NCBI RefSeq assembly: GCF_014695385.1
Contig: NZ_JACJOD010000031.1
Coordinates: forward strand, 310,001 to 374,000
DNA from: Trichocoleus sp. FACHB-46
GTDB lineage: Bacteria > Cyanobacteriota > Cyanobacteriia > FACHB-46
DNA: 64,000 nt
Reading direction: 5' to 3'
The notes under the pieces are model-generated. The model was not told the origin of the DNA. It saw nothing but the letters and a program-made list of their open reading frames with translations, and ran no database searches. Below are positions 8,897 to 16,700 of this stretch, in pieces (position 1 is the first letter of the stretch; each line of letters begins with the position of its first letter). The translations under genes were made by a program, and so were the position numbers.

Positions 8897-9376
8897 ATGA
8901 GCAAGCAAATGTGGAAAGAAATTAGAAGCCAAATTTCTGATTGGAGCGATGATGAAGCTTTTCTCATCCGTGTGAAACAGCTGGAGAATCTGGCTTCCAA
9001 AGCTCTGTCGATCGCGATGGTAGTGGTTATTTTATTTGCGATCGTTGATTTGGGAGTTGTCCTAATAAAGGATTTACTATTACCGCCTTATAATATCCTG
9101 GGTAAAGATTTACTTGAGATCTTTGGGCTGTTCTTAAATGTTTTGATTGCTCTGGAGATTCTGGAAAATATTACGGCTTATCTCCGAAAGCATGTGATTC
9201 AGGTTGAGTTGGTTATTGTCACTTCAATTATTGCGGTCGCTCGCAAAATTATTATTTTAGATTTTGGCAAAACGTCAGGGCTAGATTTAATTGGTCTGGC
9301 GATCGCAATCTTCGCCTTGGCCGTCAGTTATTGGGTGATTCACAATACCAATTCCAAGTCATCTCATCATCCGTAA
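8897..9376 (+). CDS. PsiE-like (phosphate-starvation-inducible E family) membrane protein
   Basis: A 159-residue protein with about four hydrophobic segments, including VVVILFAIVDLGVVLIKDLL, IFGLFLNVLIALEILENITAY and a C-terminal LIGLAIAIFALAVSYWVI. The pattern and length match the PsiE family, whose biochemical role is unknown. I chose the ATG at 8897; an upstream TTG at 8870 lies inside a repeat element and is unlikely. The stop is only 9 bases from the next start, so it is probably translated with the DUF6671 gene. It sits between the two carbon-uptake operons. Confidence 0.7.
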   Translation: MSKQMWKEIRSQISDWSDDEAFLIRVKQLENLASKALSIAMVVVILFAIVDLGVVLIKDLLLPPYNILGKDLLEIFGLFLNVLIALEILENITAYLRKHVIQVELVIVTSIIAVARKIIILDFGKTSGLDLIGLAIAIFALAVSYWVIHNTNSKSSHHP

Positions 9377-9385
9377 CAGCAGCAA

Positions 9386-10249
9386 ATGTCAGAGCCTTCT
9401 TGCTTTACTAATCGAGTTGCCGTCCTAGCGACGATGCATTACAAAGAAAAGGTCATTGCTCCAATTTTAGAATTGGAATTGGGCCTCAAAATTGTGGTGC
9501 CACCCCACCTAGATACCGATCGCTTTGGTACCTTTACTAGAGAACAACCTCGTCCTGGCAACCAGCTAGAAACTGCCCAATTAAAGGCACAACAAGCCTT
9601 AGCTCTAACTGGAGAAACACTGGCGATCGCGAGTGAAGGAGCCTTTGGACCTCACCCACAAATTCTTTGGTTATCCTGCGATCGCGAAATTGTTTTGTTG
9701 CTAGATCAACGGCAAGGAATTGAAATTGTGGGGCAAACCCTTTCCACAGAAACTAATTTTGCCTCGCAGACTATTGCCAGCTATGCAGAAGCTCAAGCCT
9801 TTGCTGCCAAAGCGGGATTTCCGACTCATGGCTTGATTATCATGAGCGATCGCGACACTAAAAATTCATCCGCGATCTATAAAGGAATCCGAACAGAAAC
9901 AGCACTTTACGAAGCTGTGAAGCAAGCTTTGGCACAATCCACGACAGGCCGTATCCATATCGAAACCGACATGCGAGCCATGCATAATCCCACTCGGATG
10001 CAGGCGATTGCTGCCGCAACTGAAGACTTGGTGAGAAATATTCGTCAGGTTTGTCCTCAATGCGGTTGCCCTGGGTTCGCGATCGTAGAGGCTCTACCAG
10101 GTCTACTTTGTGCCCATTGTCACTCCCCAACTCGGTTGACTCGTAGCGTGAGATATGAATGCCAGAAATGTCATTCTTCTGAAGAAGTTCTCTTTCCCAA
10201 CGGTCTAACCACTGCCGACCCAGCACAATGTCTATACTGCAACCCCTAA
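9386..10249 (+). CDS. DUF6671 family protein with C-terminal zinc ribbons
   Basis: A 287-residue protein of unknown function. The N-terminal part (NRVAVLATMHYKEKVIAPIL, TFTREQPRPGNQLETAQLKA) matches the DUF6671 family as I remember it. The C-terminal 65 residues hold four CxxC knuckles (CPQC, CAHC, CQKC, CLYC), typical of paired zinc ribbons and suggesting nucleic-acid or protein binding. It follows the PsiE-like gene by 9 bases and precedes the ndhF3 leader. A role in carbon uptake is possible by context only. Confidence 0.7.
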   Translation: MSEPSCFTNRVAVLATMHYKEKVIAPILELELGLKIVVPPHLDTDRFGTFTREQPRPGNQLETAQLKAQQALALTGETLAIASEGAFGPHPQILWLSCDREIVLLLDQRQGIEIVGQTLSTETNFASQTIASYAEAQAFAAKAGFPTHGLIIMSDRDTKNSSAIYKGIRTETALYEAVKQALAQSTTGRIHIETDMRAMHNPTRMQAIAAATEDLVRNIRQVCPQCGCPGFAIVEALPGLLCAHCHSPTRLTRSVRYECQKCHSSEEVLFPNGLTTADPAQCLYCNP

Positions 10250-10320
10250 AATTTGCATGATTTACTACTGCCTTTGGGCATAACTATTTAAGCAATCACA
10301 ATTTTGCAGTAATAAAAGGG

Positions 10321-10348
10321 TTTTCCATAGACTTAAGCCTATGGAAAA
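10321..10348. promoter_or_regulatory. 10-bp inverted repeat in the ndhF3 leader
   Basis: TTTTCCATAG (10321-10330) and CTATGGAAAA (10339-10348) form a perfect inverted repeat around ACTTAAGC, whose core CTTAAG is itself palindromic. The dyad lies about 155 bases before ndhF3. Reading it as a large regulator-binding dyad fits a LysR-controlled promoter. Reading it as a terminator for the DUF6671 gene is also possible, since the 3' arm ends AAAA and the 5' arm begins TTTT. Confidence 0.5.
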
Positions 10349-10384
10349 TATTTGACATATTGACTTTTACTTATAACGAAGTCA

Positions 10385-10403
10385 CTCTATGATGCTCATA
10401 GAG
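10385..10403. promoter_or_regulatory. Palindrome CTCTATGA-TGC-TCATAGAG upstream of ndhF3
   Basis: A perfect 8-bp inverted repeat with a 3-base spacer, about 100 bases before the ndhF3 start. It satisfies the LysR T-N11-A rule (T at 10388, A at 10400). The outer half-sites CTCTAT/ATAGAG also form the palindrome before cmpA at 2932-2944. By pathway, NdhR/CcmR is the expected repressor of ndhF3-ndhD3-cupA. TTGACA at 10352 and TATAAC at 10372 could belong to the promoter, though their 14-base spacing is short. Confidence 0.5.
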
Positions 10404-10504
10404 CGAACTAGTTGATTGCTTCCAAGCTATCTGTCGGGTGCCCCCTGAGCTTGCAAGTAGTTAACTCGTTTTAACTGCTGTTTTTTCACAATTAGGCACT
10501 TGCT

Positions 10505-12337
10505 ATGAGCCAGCTTCTCTTGGAGAGCATCTGGTTGATTCCTTGCTATGCCTTAGTGGGCACGGTACTGGCGATTCCTTGGTCACCAGGCTTGCTAGAC
10601 CGCGTCGGTCCACGGCCCGCAGGCTATCTCAACCTACTAATGACCACTTTGGCGTTTGGCCACAGTCTGTTGGCCCTTTGGTCGATCGGACAACAAGCGC
10701 CTCAACAAATCTTTTTCCCTTGGCTACATGCCGCAGGTTTGCAAATTGATCTTGCATTCTTGGTATCCCCGGTGACTCTTAGCGCGATCGCCGTCGTCAC
10801 TGGGCTGAACTTACTCACCCAACTCTTTGCGATCGGCTATCTAGAGATGGACTGGGGTTGGGCTCGCTTTTTTGCCCTGATGGGCTTTTTTGAAGCGGGG
10901 GTATGCAGTCTAGCTCTCTGTAACTCTTTGTTTTTTAGTTACGTTTTTCTAGAACTGCTAACCCTGGCAACCTACCTTTTAGTCGGATTTTGGTTCGCAC
11001 AGCCATTGGTCATGACTGGAGCCAGAGATGCCTTCTGGACGAAGCGAGTCGGCGATTTGATCCTCTTTATGGGCGTAATCGCACTTTTCCCTTTAGCAGG
11101 CACCTGGAATTTTACAGAGCTAGGAGAATGGGCTGCAACTGCCAATCTTTCTCCCTTAAGCGCGACACTACTAGGCTTGGCGCTGATTTCAGGCCCACTA
11201 GGTAAATGTGCCCAATTTCCCTTTCAATTGTGGCTAGATGAAGCGATGGAAGCGCCAATCCCCGCTTCAATTTTGCGGAACTCAGTGGTAGTCGGGGCAG
11301 GGGCTTATGTGCTAATCAAACTACAACCTGTTTTAGCCCTCTCTCCCGTGGCTTTGACGGCTTTGGTAGTGTTCGGGACTGCGACAGCTCTAGGAGCTTC
11401 GTTAATCGCGATCGCCCAGATTGACATCAAGCGGGCGCTGTCTTACTTGGTTAGCGCTTACATGGGCTTGGTGTTTATTGCAGTGGGCACTCAACACCCA
11501 GAGGCAGCTCAGTTACTGCTGTTAACTCAGTCCTGTTCATTCGCCCTGTTGTTTATGGCCGCAGGAGCGGTGATTTGGACCACGATTAGCCAAGACTTAA
11601 CTCAGCTAGGCGGTTTGTGGTCTCGGCGACCCATCTCCGGTTTAGCTTTGCTAGTCGGTGGCGGTGGGTTGATTGCGCTCCCTCCATTCGGCGGTTTTTG
11701 GGGATTGTTGCAGCTAGCCGATTCTCTATGGACAACCCGACCCTGGTTAGTGGGTGTGTTGTTAATCGTGAATGGGCTGACGACCTTCAGTTTGATGCGC
11801 GTCTTTGGCCTAACGTTTGGTGGCCAGCCAACCCCAATGACCGAGCGATCGCCAGAGGTAAGTTGGCCAATGGCTTTACCCATGACTGTGCTGACTGTCT
11901 TCACCTTGCTGCTGCCTTTGGTGTTAGAGCAATTTAATCTATTACCAAACTGGGCAGACCTGAACAAACAACTAGCTCCGTTGATCGTTTGGTCAAGTGT
12001 TTTGGGCGGTAGTTTAGGTGGCGCAATTTATCTCGGCAACGCGTTACCCAAGCCTGTCAAGTTGTTTTGGCAACCCCTGCAAGAGTTCTTTGCCCACGAC
12101 TTTTACATTCAGCGGCTCTACCAACTGACCATCGTGAGCTTGGTGAATTACAGCGCTCGGTTAACCGCTTGGTTCGATCGCCATGTGGTCGATGGTGCGG
12201 TGAACGCCGTGGGTTTTGTGACTTTGTTTAGTGGCCAAGCGTTGCGATATACCGCATCTGGTCAGTCGCAGTTATATGTTCTGTTGGTGGTTTTTAGTTT
12301 GATTGCGATCGGATTTCTAGTCAGTTGGTCTTTCTAG
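10505..12337 (+). CDS. ndhF: NdhF3, NDH-1MS membrane subunit for CO2 uptake
   Basis: A 610-residue multi-span proton-translocating subunit of the NDH-1 complex specialised for low-CO2-inducible CO2 hydration at the thylakoid membrane. It shows the antiporter-like architecture, with conserved Glu150 in FLELLTLATY, GKCAQFPFQLWLDEAMEAP near 233-251, and a terminal long-helix/anchor region. The match to F3 rather than F1 is judged from the linked ndhD3-cupA-cupS genes and the divergent AMEAPIPASILRNS segment. The start at 10505 has a weak AGG upstream. A carbonic anhydrase gene follows after 59 bases. Confidence 0.92.
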   Translation: MSQLLLESIWLIPCYALVGTVLAIPWSPGLLDRVGPRPAGYLNLLMTTLAFGHSLLALWSIGQQAPQQIFFPWLHAAGLQIDLAFLVSPVTLSAIAVVTGLNLLTQLFAIGYLEMDWGWARFFALMGFFEAGVCSLALCNSLFFSYVFLELLTLATYLLVGFWFAQPLVMTGARDAFWTKRVGDLILFMGVIALFPLAGTWNFTELGEWAATANLSPLSATLLGLALISGPLGKCAQFPFQLWLDEAMEAPIPASILRNSVVVGAGAYVLIKLQPVLALSPVALTALVVFGTATALGASLIAIAQIDIKRALSYLVSAYMGLVFIAVGTQHPEAAQLLLLTQSCSFALLFMAAGAVIWTTISQDLTQLGGLWSRRPISGLALLVGGGGLIALPPFGGFWGLLQLADSLWTTRPWLVGVLLIVNGLTTFSLMRVFGLTFGGQPTPMTERSPEVSWPMALPMTVLTVFTLLLPLVLEQFNLLPNWADLNKQLAPLIVWSSVLGGSLGGAIYLGNALPKPVKLFWQPLQEFFAHDFYIQRLYQLTIVSLVNYSARLTAWFDRHVVDGAVNAVGFVTLFSGQALRYTASGQSQLYVLLVVFSLIAIGFLVSWSF

Positions 12338-12396
12338 ACCCCATCGTTTTTAGTTCCTCGTTGACAGCATTTGTAAGCATAAAAGGATAAACAGTC

Positions 12397-13143
12397 ATGG
12401 CTCAGCAGCAATCACAGTTTTCTCGCCGCAACATGTTGAAGTTTGGAGCAGGTGCTTTAGGCAGTGGTGCGATCGCCGTGGGCTTAGGTGCTAAGTCGCA
12501 AGCAAAGGAGCCAGCAGTTGCCAAACCAGCCGCTCAACCCGCCGCTGCCAAGCCCAAAGTTGACAAAAAGGACCTCACTCCCGACCAAGCGCTGAAACTA
12601 TTAATGGATGGCAACAAGCGCTTTGTTACCCGCAAACTGGAAAAGCCTCGTCAAGATTGGGCCAGGATCCAGGAAGTTGCTAAAGGCCAAAATCCCTTTG
12701 CTGCTGTTCTAAGCTGTGCAGATTCACGCATCCCTTCTGAGATTGTTTTTGATCAGGGATTTGGCGATTTATTTGTCTGCCGCGTTGCAGGTAATGTCGC
12801 AACTCCTGAAGAGATTGGCAGTTTGGAATTTGGGGCGGCGGTGCTCGGAACCAAAGTAATTATGGTAATCGGTCACGAACGATGTGGAGCTGTAGAAGCC
12901 ACAATGAAGGGTGCCCAGGTGCCAGGACAAATTGGCAGCTTGATCGATGCGATTAAACCTGCTCTAAGTCGCTCCAACAAGTTTACAGGTGATCCGCTGG
13001 CAAAGTCAGTGAAGGCCAATGTGTCACTGCAAGTTAGCAAGCTTAAAGCCTCCACAGTACTAGCCGATCTGATCGCATCAGGCCAACTGAAAGTGGTGGG
13101 CGCTTACTACGACTTAGATGCTGGAACGATCACGCTCGTTTAA
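12397..13143 (+). CDS. Beta-class carbonic anhydrase with twin-arginine signal (EcaB-like)
   Basis: A 248-residue zinc enzyme interconverting CO2 and bicarbonate. Catalytic residues are intact: Cys107 and the Asp109/Arg111 dyad in SCADSR, and His160 and Cys163 in GHERCGAVEA. The N-terminus carries a Tat motif (FSRRNMLKF, Arg10-Arg11) and a hydrophobic stretch, then an Ala/Pro/Lys-rich linker up to about residue 58, so export to the periplasm or thylakoid lumen is predicted. AGGA precedes the ATG. It lies between ndhF3 and ndhD3 with gaps of 59 and 30 bases, which is not the textbook layout and implies work with the NDH-1MS complex. Confidence 0.92.
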   Translation: MAQQQSQFSRRNMLKFGAGALGSGAIAVGLGAKSQAKEPAVAKPAAQPAAAKPKVDKKDLTPDQALKLLMDGNKRFVTRKLEKPRQDWARIQEVAKGQNPFAAVLSCADSRIPSEIVFDQGFGDLFVCRVAGNVATPEEIGSLEFGAAVLGTKVIMVIGHERCGAVEATMKGAQVPGQIGSLIDAIKPALSRSNKFTGDPLAKSVKANVSLQVSKLKASTVLADLIASGQLKVVGAYYDLDAGTITLV

Positions 13144-13173
13144 TTGATTCATCTTGCTGGAGTAAATCGCGTC

Positions 13174-14688
13174 ATGCTCAGTACAATCATTTGGCTGCCT
13201 GTGTTGGGCGCTGCTTTAATCGGATTTTGGCCGCAAACCTGGAGCCCGCAGCGATCGCGTCTTGTGGCTTGGGCGATCGCGGGTCTGACTTTCCTCGTTA
13301 CGGTGTTCTTAGCGCTCAAGTTCGACTTTCAAGCATCAGGTCTGCAATTTCAAGAACATATTAGTTGGATTGCTCCGCTGGGCTTAGATTATCGGCTCGG
13401 AGTTGATGGCTTGTCACTGCCGTTGGTAGTGATGAATGGATTGTTGATCTGGATCGCGATCCAAAGTACACCGGAGCAAGTGTCCCGCCCTCGGCTGTTT
13501 TATTCGCTGATCTTCCTACTCAGTGCAGCGGTGGCAGGAGCCTTCCTCGCTCAGAACTTGCTGTTATTCTTCTTGTTCTATGAGATAGAGCTGATTCCCA
13601 TCTATTTACTCATCGTGATTTGGGGTGGCGATCGCCGAGGCTATGCAGCAACCAAGTTTCTGATCTACCAAGCGCTGTCTGGAATTGTCTTGCTGGTTGG
13701 ATTCTTAGCTTGGGCTTGGGCGAGTGGCTCCAGCACCTTTACGGTGGAAGTGGAAGCGCTGGCTTCTACCTTACCGATGGGACTGCAACTCATATTGCTC
13801 TCGATTTTAATCTTGGGCTTTGGCATCAAAATGCCGCTGGTGCCGTTCCATACTTGGCTACCGGATGCCTATGTCGAAGCTTCCACGCCTGTTTCAATTT
13901 TGTTAGGTGGCATTGTTTCCAAACTGGGCACTTATGGCTTGATCCGCTTCGGCCTCAGCTTGTTTCCGGATGCCTGGAATGTGGTGGCACCTTGGCTGGC
14001 TAACGCTGCGGTCGTCACCGCTCTGTATGGAGCTTTAGTCGCGATCGCGCAAACCGACATGAAGAAGATGATCGCCTACAGCTCGGTCTCCCACCTCAGC
14101 TATGTTTTGCTGGCCAGTGCGGCTGCTACGGAACTGAGCCTCTTGGGTGCGGTCTGCCAGATGGTGGCTCACGGCTTAATCTTGGCGCTCCTGTTCTATC
14201 TAGTGGGTGTGATTGAGGCCAAGACGGGCAGCCGCGAGTTAACCCAACTGCAAGGATTGTTGAACCCCAAGCGGGGATTGCCACTGATCAGTGGAGCCTT
14301 AATCTTGGGGACAATGGCAAGTGCTGGAATTCCTGGAATGGTCGGATTTGTTGGTGAGTTTCTCAGCTTCCAAGGCAGCTACAGTAGGTTTTCGGCGCAA
14401 ACGCTGCTCTGCTTAGCCAGTACGGGGCTGACCTCAGTTTATTTTGTGATTTTGATTAACCGAGCTTTGTTTGGTCGTTTAGAAGGCAAACTCAGCTACC
14501 TGCCTAAAGTCACTTGGGAAGAAAAAATTCCAGCGATCGCCCTAGTCGCGTTAATTGTTCTATTAGGGGTACAACCAAATGCCCTAGTGCGCTGGAGCCA
14601 AAACACCACCAGTTCCCTCGTGGCAATGGTGGCTGAACACAGTCCCCAGCAAGTCGCCCTCACCCCTCCATCCGCTCAATCCGATTAG
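13174..14688 (+). CDS. ndhD: NdhD3, NDH-1MS membrane subunit
   Basis: A 504-residue multi-span proton-pumping subunit (NuoM/NdhD family) of the inducible CO2-uptake NDH-1 complex. The quinone-oxidoreductase signature is clear: LFFLFYEIELIPIYLLI with the conserved Glu, and GIKMPLVPFHTWLPDAYVEA. I chose ATG 13174, preceded by GGAG at 13159-13162; a TTG directly after the carbonic anhydrase stop would add ten residues that do not look like the family's N-terminus. It is followed by cupA after 112 bases. Confidence 0.93.
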   Translation: MLSTIIWLPVLGAALIGFWPQTWSPQRSRLVAWAIAGLTFLVTVFLALKFDFQASGLQFQEHISWIAPLGLDYRLGVDGLSLPLVVMNGLLIWIAIQSTPEQVSRPRLFYSLIFLLSAAVAGAFLAQNLLLFFLFYEIELIPIYLLIVIWGGDRRGYAATKFLIYQALSGIVLLVGFLAWAWASGSSTFTVEVEALASTLPMGLQLILLSILILGFGIKMPLVPFHTWLPDAYVEASTPVSILLGGIVSKLGTYGLIRFGLSLFPDAWNVVAPWLANAAVVTALYGALVAIAQTDMKKMIAYSSVSHLSYVLLASAAATELSLLGAVCQMVAHGLILALLFYLVGVIEAKTGSRELTQLQGLLNPKRGLPLISGALILGTMASAGIPGMVGFVGEFLSFQGSYSRFSAQTLLCLASTGLTSVYFVILINRALFGRLEGKLSYLPKVTWEEKIPAIALVALIVLLGVQPNALVRWSQNTTSSLVAMVAEHSPQQVALTPPSAQSD

Positions 14689-14800
14689 AAAACAGTGGAC
14701 CCACGATGTCCTGAGCAATGTTCACGCCCTGAAAATACGACGCGATCGCTTAACTACAGCTTCTTGAATTAATCCCTATCTCGGAAAGGAGATCTGCAAC

Positions 14801-16087
14801 ATGACAACTGCAACCGCAACCAAACTGCCTCCTTCTAACCATGAATTCGCCGACGTGATTCATCGGCTAGAAGCGGGTGGTGCCATGCTGCCTGATACGC
14901 CAGAAAACCTGATGCAAATTATCGGTATCTACAAAGCCTACGCAGTGCCGATGGATTTCTACTGGCGCGATCTCCTTTACATTGCCGAGCGCGTCTTCCT
15001 CAATCCCTTGCCCTTTTTCAAATACTTCCTACCTCAAGAATATTTAGACCTGCACAACCACTACGCCGGAGATGACGCCGATTTGCGGATTTGGCGAGGG
15101 GAAGCAACCGCCCATCCAGAACTCCTAGCATTCATGCAGAAGGGCGAAACTACCCAGATGCCCAAGTTGTTCCATCACCTGTTGCACGATCGCGTCAACA
15201 TGGAGTTTGCCGAAGCTTGTATGCGAGCGATGCTGTGGCATCGGGGCATGGGTGGCAAATTTGACCCCTATCTCGACACTCCCGAATATAAAGCCGCCGC
15301 CGATCGCGCCATCAAGGCTTACTTCAAGGGCAATCCCGCCATGCTGGGCCTCTACAAGCTGTTCCCAGAAATGTTTATTGAGCAGGTGCGGCAGTTGTCT
15401 TACTACGCCAACCTAGGGTTGTTCTGGGAAGTGATGGCTCCGGTGTTCTTTGAGATGAGCGATCGCTACGATTGCGGCGAAATCACTAGCGTCCCAGAAG
15501 CAATGAATTTCTTGGTGAATGGTATCTTTGCAGTCGCAGGCCGCCCCATCTACCATCATGTCTATATTGACGGAGAGTGCTACGAAATCATCCCTAAATC
15601 CTGTGGTTTTACCTGGCTGTACGAAGCCGCGCTCCCTTATGTGGAAGCTGTGTTTTACCGCACCGCCCCCTTCCGAGGCACCAAGTCCTACAACGCTCAA
15701 GCTGAGCAAGTGCCAGCCGAGCAAAAAGATTTCCACTACGGTATTCTTTACGCCGATGTGAATCCAGTAGGGACGGCAGGGATTCCCCCCACATTACTGA
15801 TGCAGGATATGTTGCACTTTCTGCCGCCTTACTTGGTGGATTATTACCAGAAGCATTGCCGAGGCGAAGATGACATGCTGATCCAGCTAGGGGTGAGCTT
15901 CCAGCGATCGATGTATTGTGTCACCTCAGCGGTGATTCAAGCGCTACGGACAGCGTTGCTTTATCCCTTAGATGATCAAAATCCGAAGCATTTGCAAGCC
16001 AACCGAGATTTCTTTGAAGCCCAGATCGATCGCTTTAAGCGTCCAGAAGCTCGGTTGCGGGATGTTCAGGCTCAGTCTTATCGCTAA
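14801..16087 (+). CDS. cupA: CupA (ChpY), CO2 hydration protein of NDH-1MS
   Basis: A 428-residue cytoplasm-facing subunit that docks on NdhF3/NdhD3 and couples CO2 hydration to bicarbonate with proton pumping. The family is Cyanobacteria-specific. Visible hallmarks include YKAYAVPMDFYWRDLLYIAE near the N-terminus, LHNHYAGDDADLRIWRGEA, and the His/Glu-rich LFHHLLHDRVNMEFAEACM region that may include metal ligands. AAAGGAG lies 8-12 bases before the ATG. Linkage to ndhD3 identifies it as CupA rather than the constitutive CupB. Confidence 0.95.
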   Translation: MTTATATKLPPSNHEFADVIHRLEAGGAMLPDTPENLMQIIGIYKAYAVPMDFYWRDLLYIAERVFLNPLPFFKYFLPQEYLDLHNHYAGDDADLRIWRGEATAHPELLAFMQKGETTQMPKLFHHLLHDRVNMEFAEACMRAMLWHRGMGGKFDPYLDTPEYKAAADRAIKAYFKGNPAMLGLYKLFPEMFIEQVRQLSYYANLGLFWEVMAPVFFEMSDRYDCGEITSVPEAMNFLVNGIFAVAGRPIYHHVYIDGECYEIIPKSCGFTWLYEAALPYVEAVFYRTAPFRGTKSYNAQAEQVPAEQKDFHYGILYADVNPVGTAGIPPTLLMQDMLHFLPPYLVDYYQKHCRGEDDMLIQLGVSFQRSMYCVTSAVIQALRTALLYPLDDQNPKHLQANRDFFEAQIDRFKRPEARLRDVQAQSYR

Positions 16088-16122
16088 GCAGACTCATTCA
16101 CAAACGTTTCACCGAGAAAGCC

Positions 16123-16185
16123 GGTGAAGCATTCGGGTGAGGCTCCTCCGAGCAGTTTTACACATACTTAGCCGAATGCTTCACC
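16123..16185. repeat. 14-bp inverted repeat between cupA and cupS
   Basis: GGTGAAGCATTCGG (16123-16136) and CCGAATGCTTCACC (16172-16185) are perfect complements around a 35-base loop. It belongs to the type of dispersed hairpin repeats common in cyanobacterial gaps. Its position inside the operon means the transcript would carry a strong stem, which could reduce or stabilise expression of cupS relative to cupA. Confidence 0.65.
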
Positions 16186-16234
16186 CCTACAACCCTATTG
16201 TTCTTTAGTTCCTATCCCTTCAACTCCAAACGCT

Positions 16235-16636
16235 ATGGCAGACATTGTTGATATTGCAGTAGGTGCAGGCTCCTTTAATACGTTGGTGGCAGCAGTACAA
16301 GCGGCTGGTCTCGTTGAAACGCTTAAAAGCCCAGGACCGTTTACCGTTTTTGCGCCGAATGATGCCGCCTTCGCCAAGCTCCCTCCTGGAACCATCCACA
16401 CGCTGTTGCAAAATATCCCGCAGCTGGCGCGAATCCTGACTTATCATGTCGTGTCGGGGAAATGGACTCAAGCTGACTTGGCTAAGGTAGACTCTCTGAC
16501 TTCGGTAGAAGGTTCACCGATTCGCCTTGATCTATCCGATGGATTTGAAGTCAAAAACGCCACGGTGGTTGCTCCCGACATCGAAGCCGATAATGGCATT
16601 ATTCACGTCATTGACAATGTGATTCTGATGGGCTGA
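16235..16636 (+). CDS. cupS: CupS, fasciclin-domain subunit of NDH-1MS
   Basis: A 133-residue single fasciclin (FAS1) domain protein without signal peptide, matching the small cytosolic-side subunit of the NDH-1MS complex. The FAS1 H1 and H2 regions are visible: [19 protein letters not shown] near residues 34-52 and [14 protein letters not shown] at the C-terminus, with the YHV motif between. It follows cupA after 147 bases that contain a hairpin repeat, and closes the operon. No clear ribosome-binding site is seen before the ATG. Confidence 0.92.
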   Translation: MADIVDIAVGAGSFNTLVAAVQAAGLVETLKSPGPFTVFAPNDAAFAKLPPGTIHTLLQNIPQLARILTYHVVSGKWTQADLAKVDSLTSVEGSPIRLDLSDGFEVKNATVVAPDIEADNGIIHVIDNVILMG

Positions 16637-16700
16637 ATCGACTTAGCAAAGGCGATCGCTCTAGACTGAAATCAACTGCGATCGCTCTATTTATCTCGGT

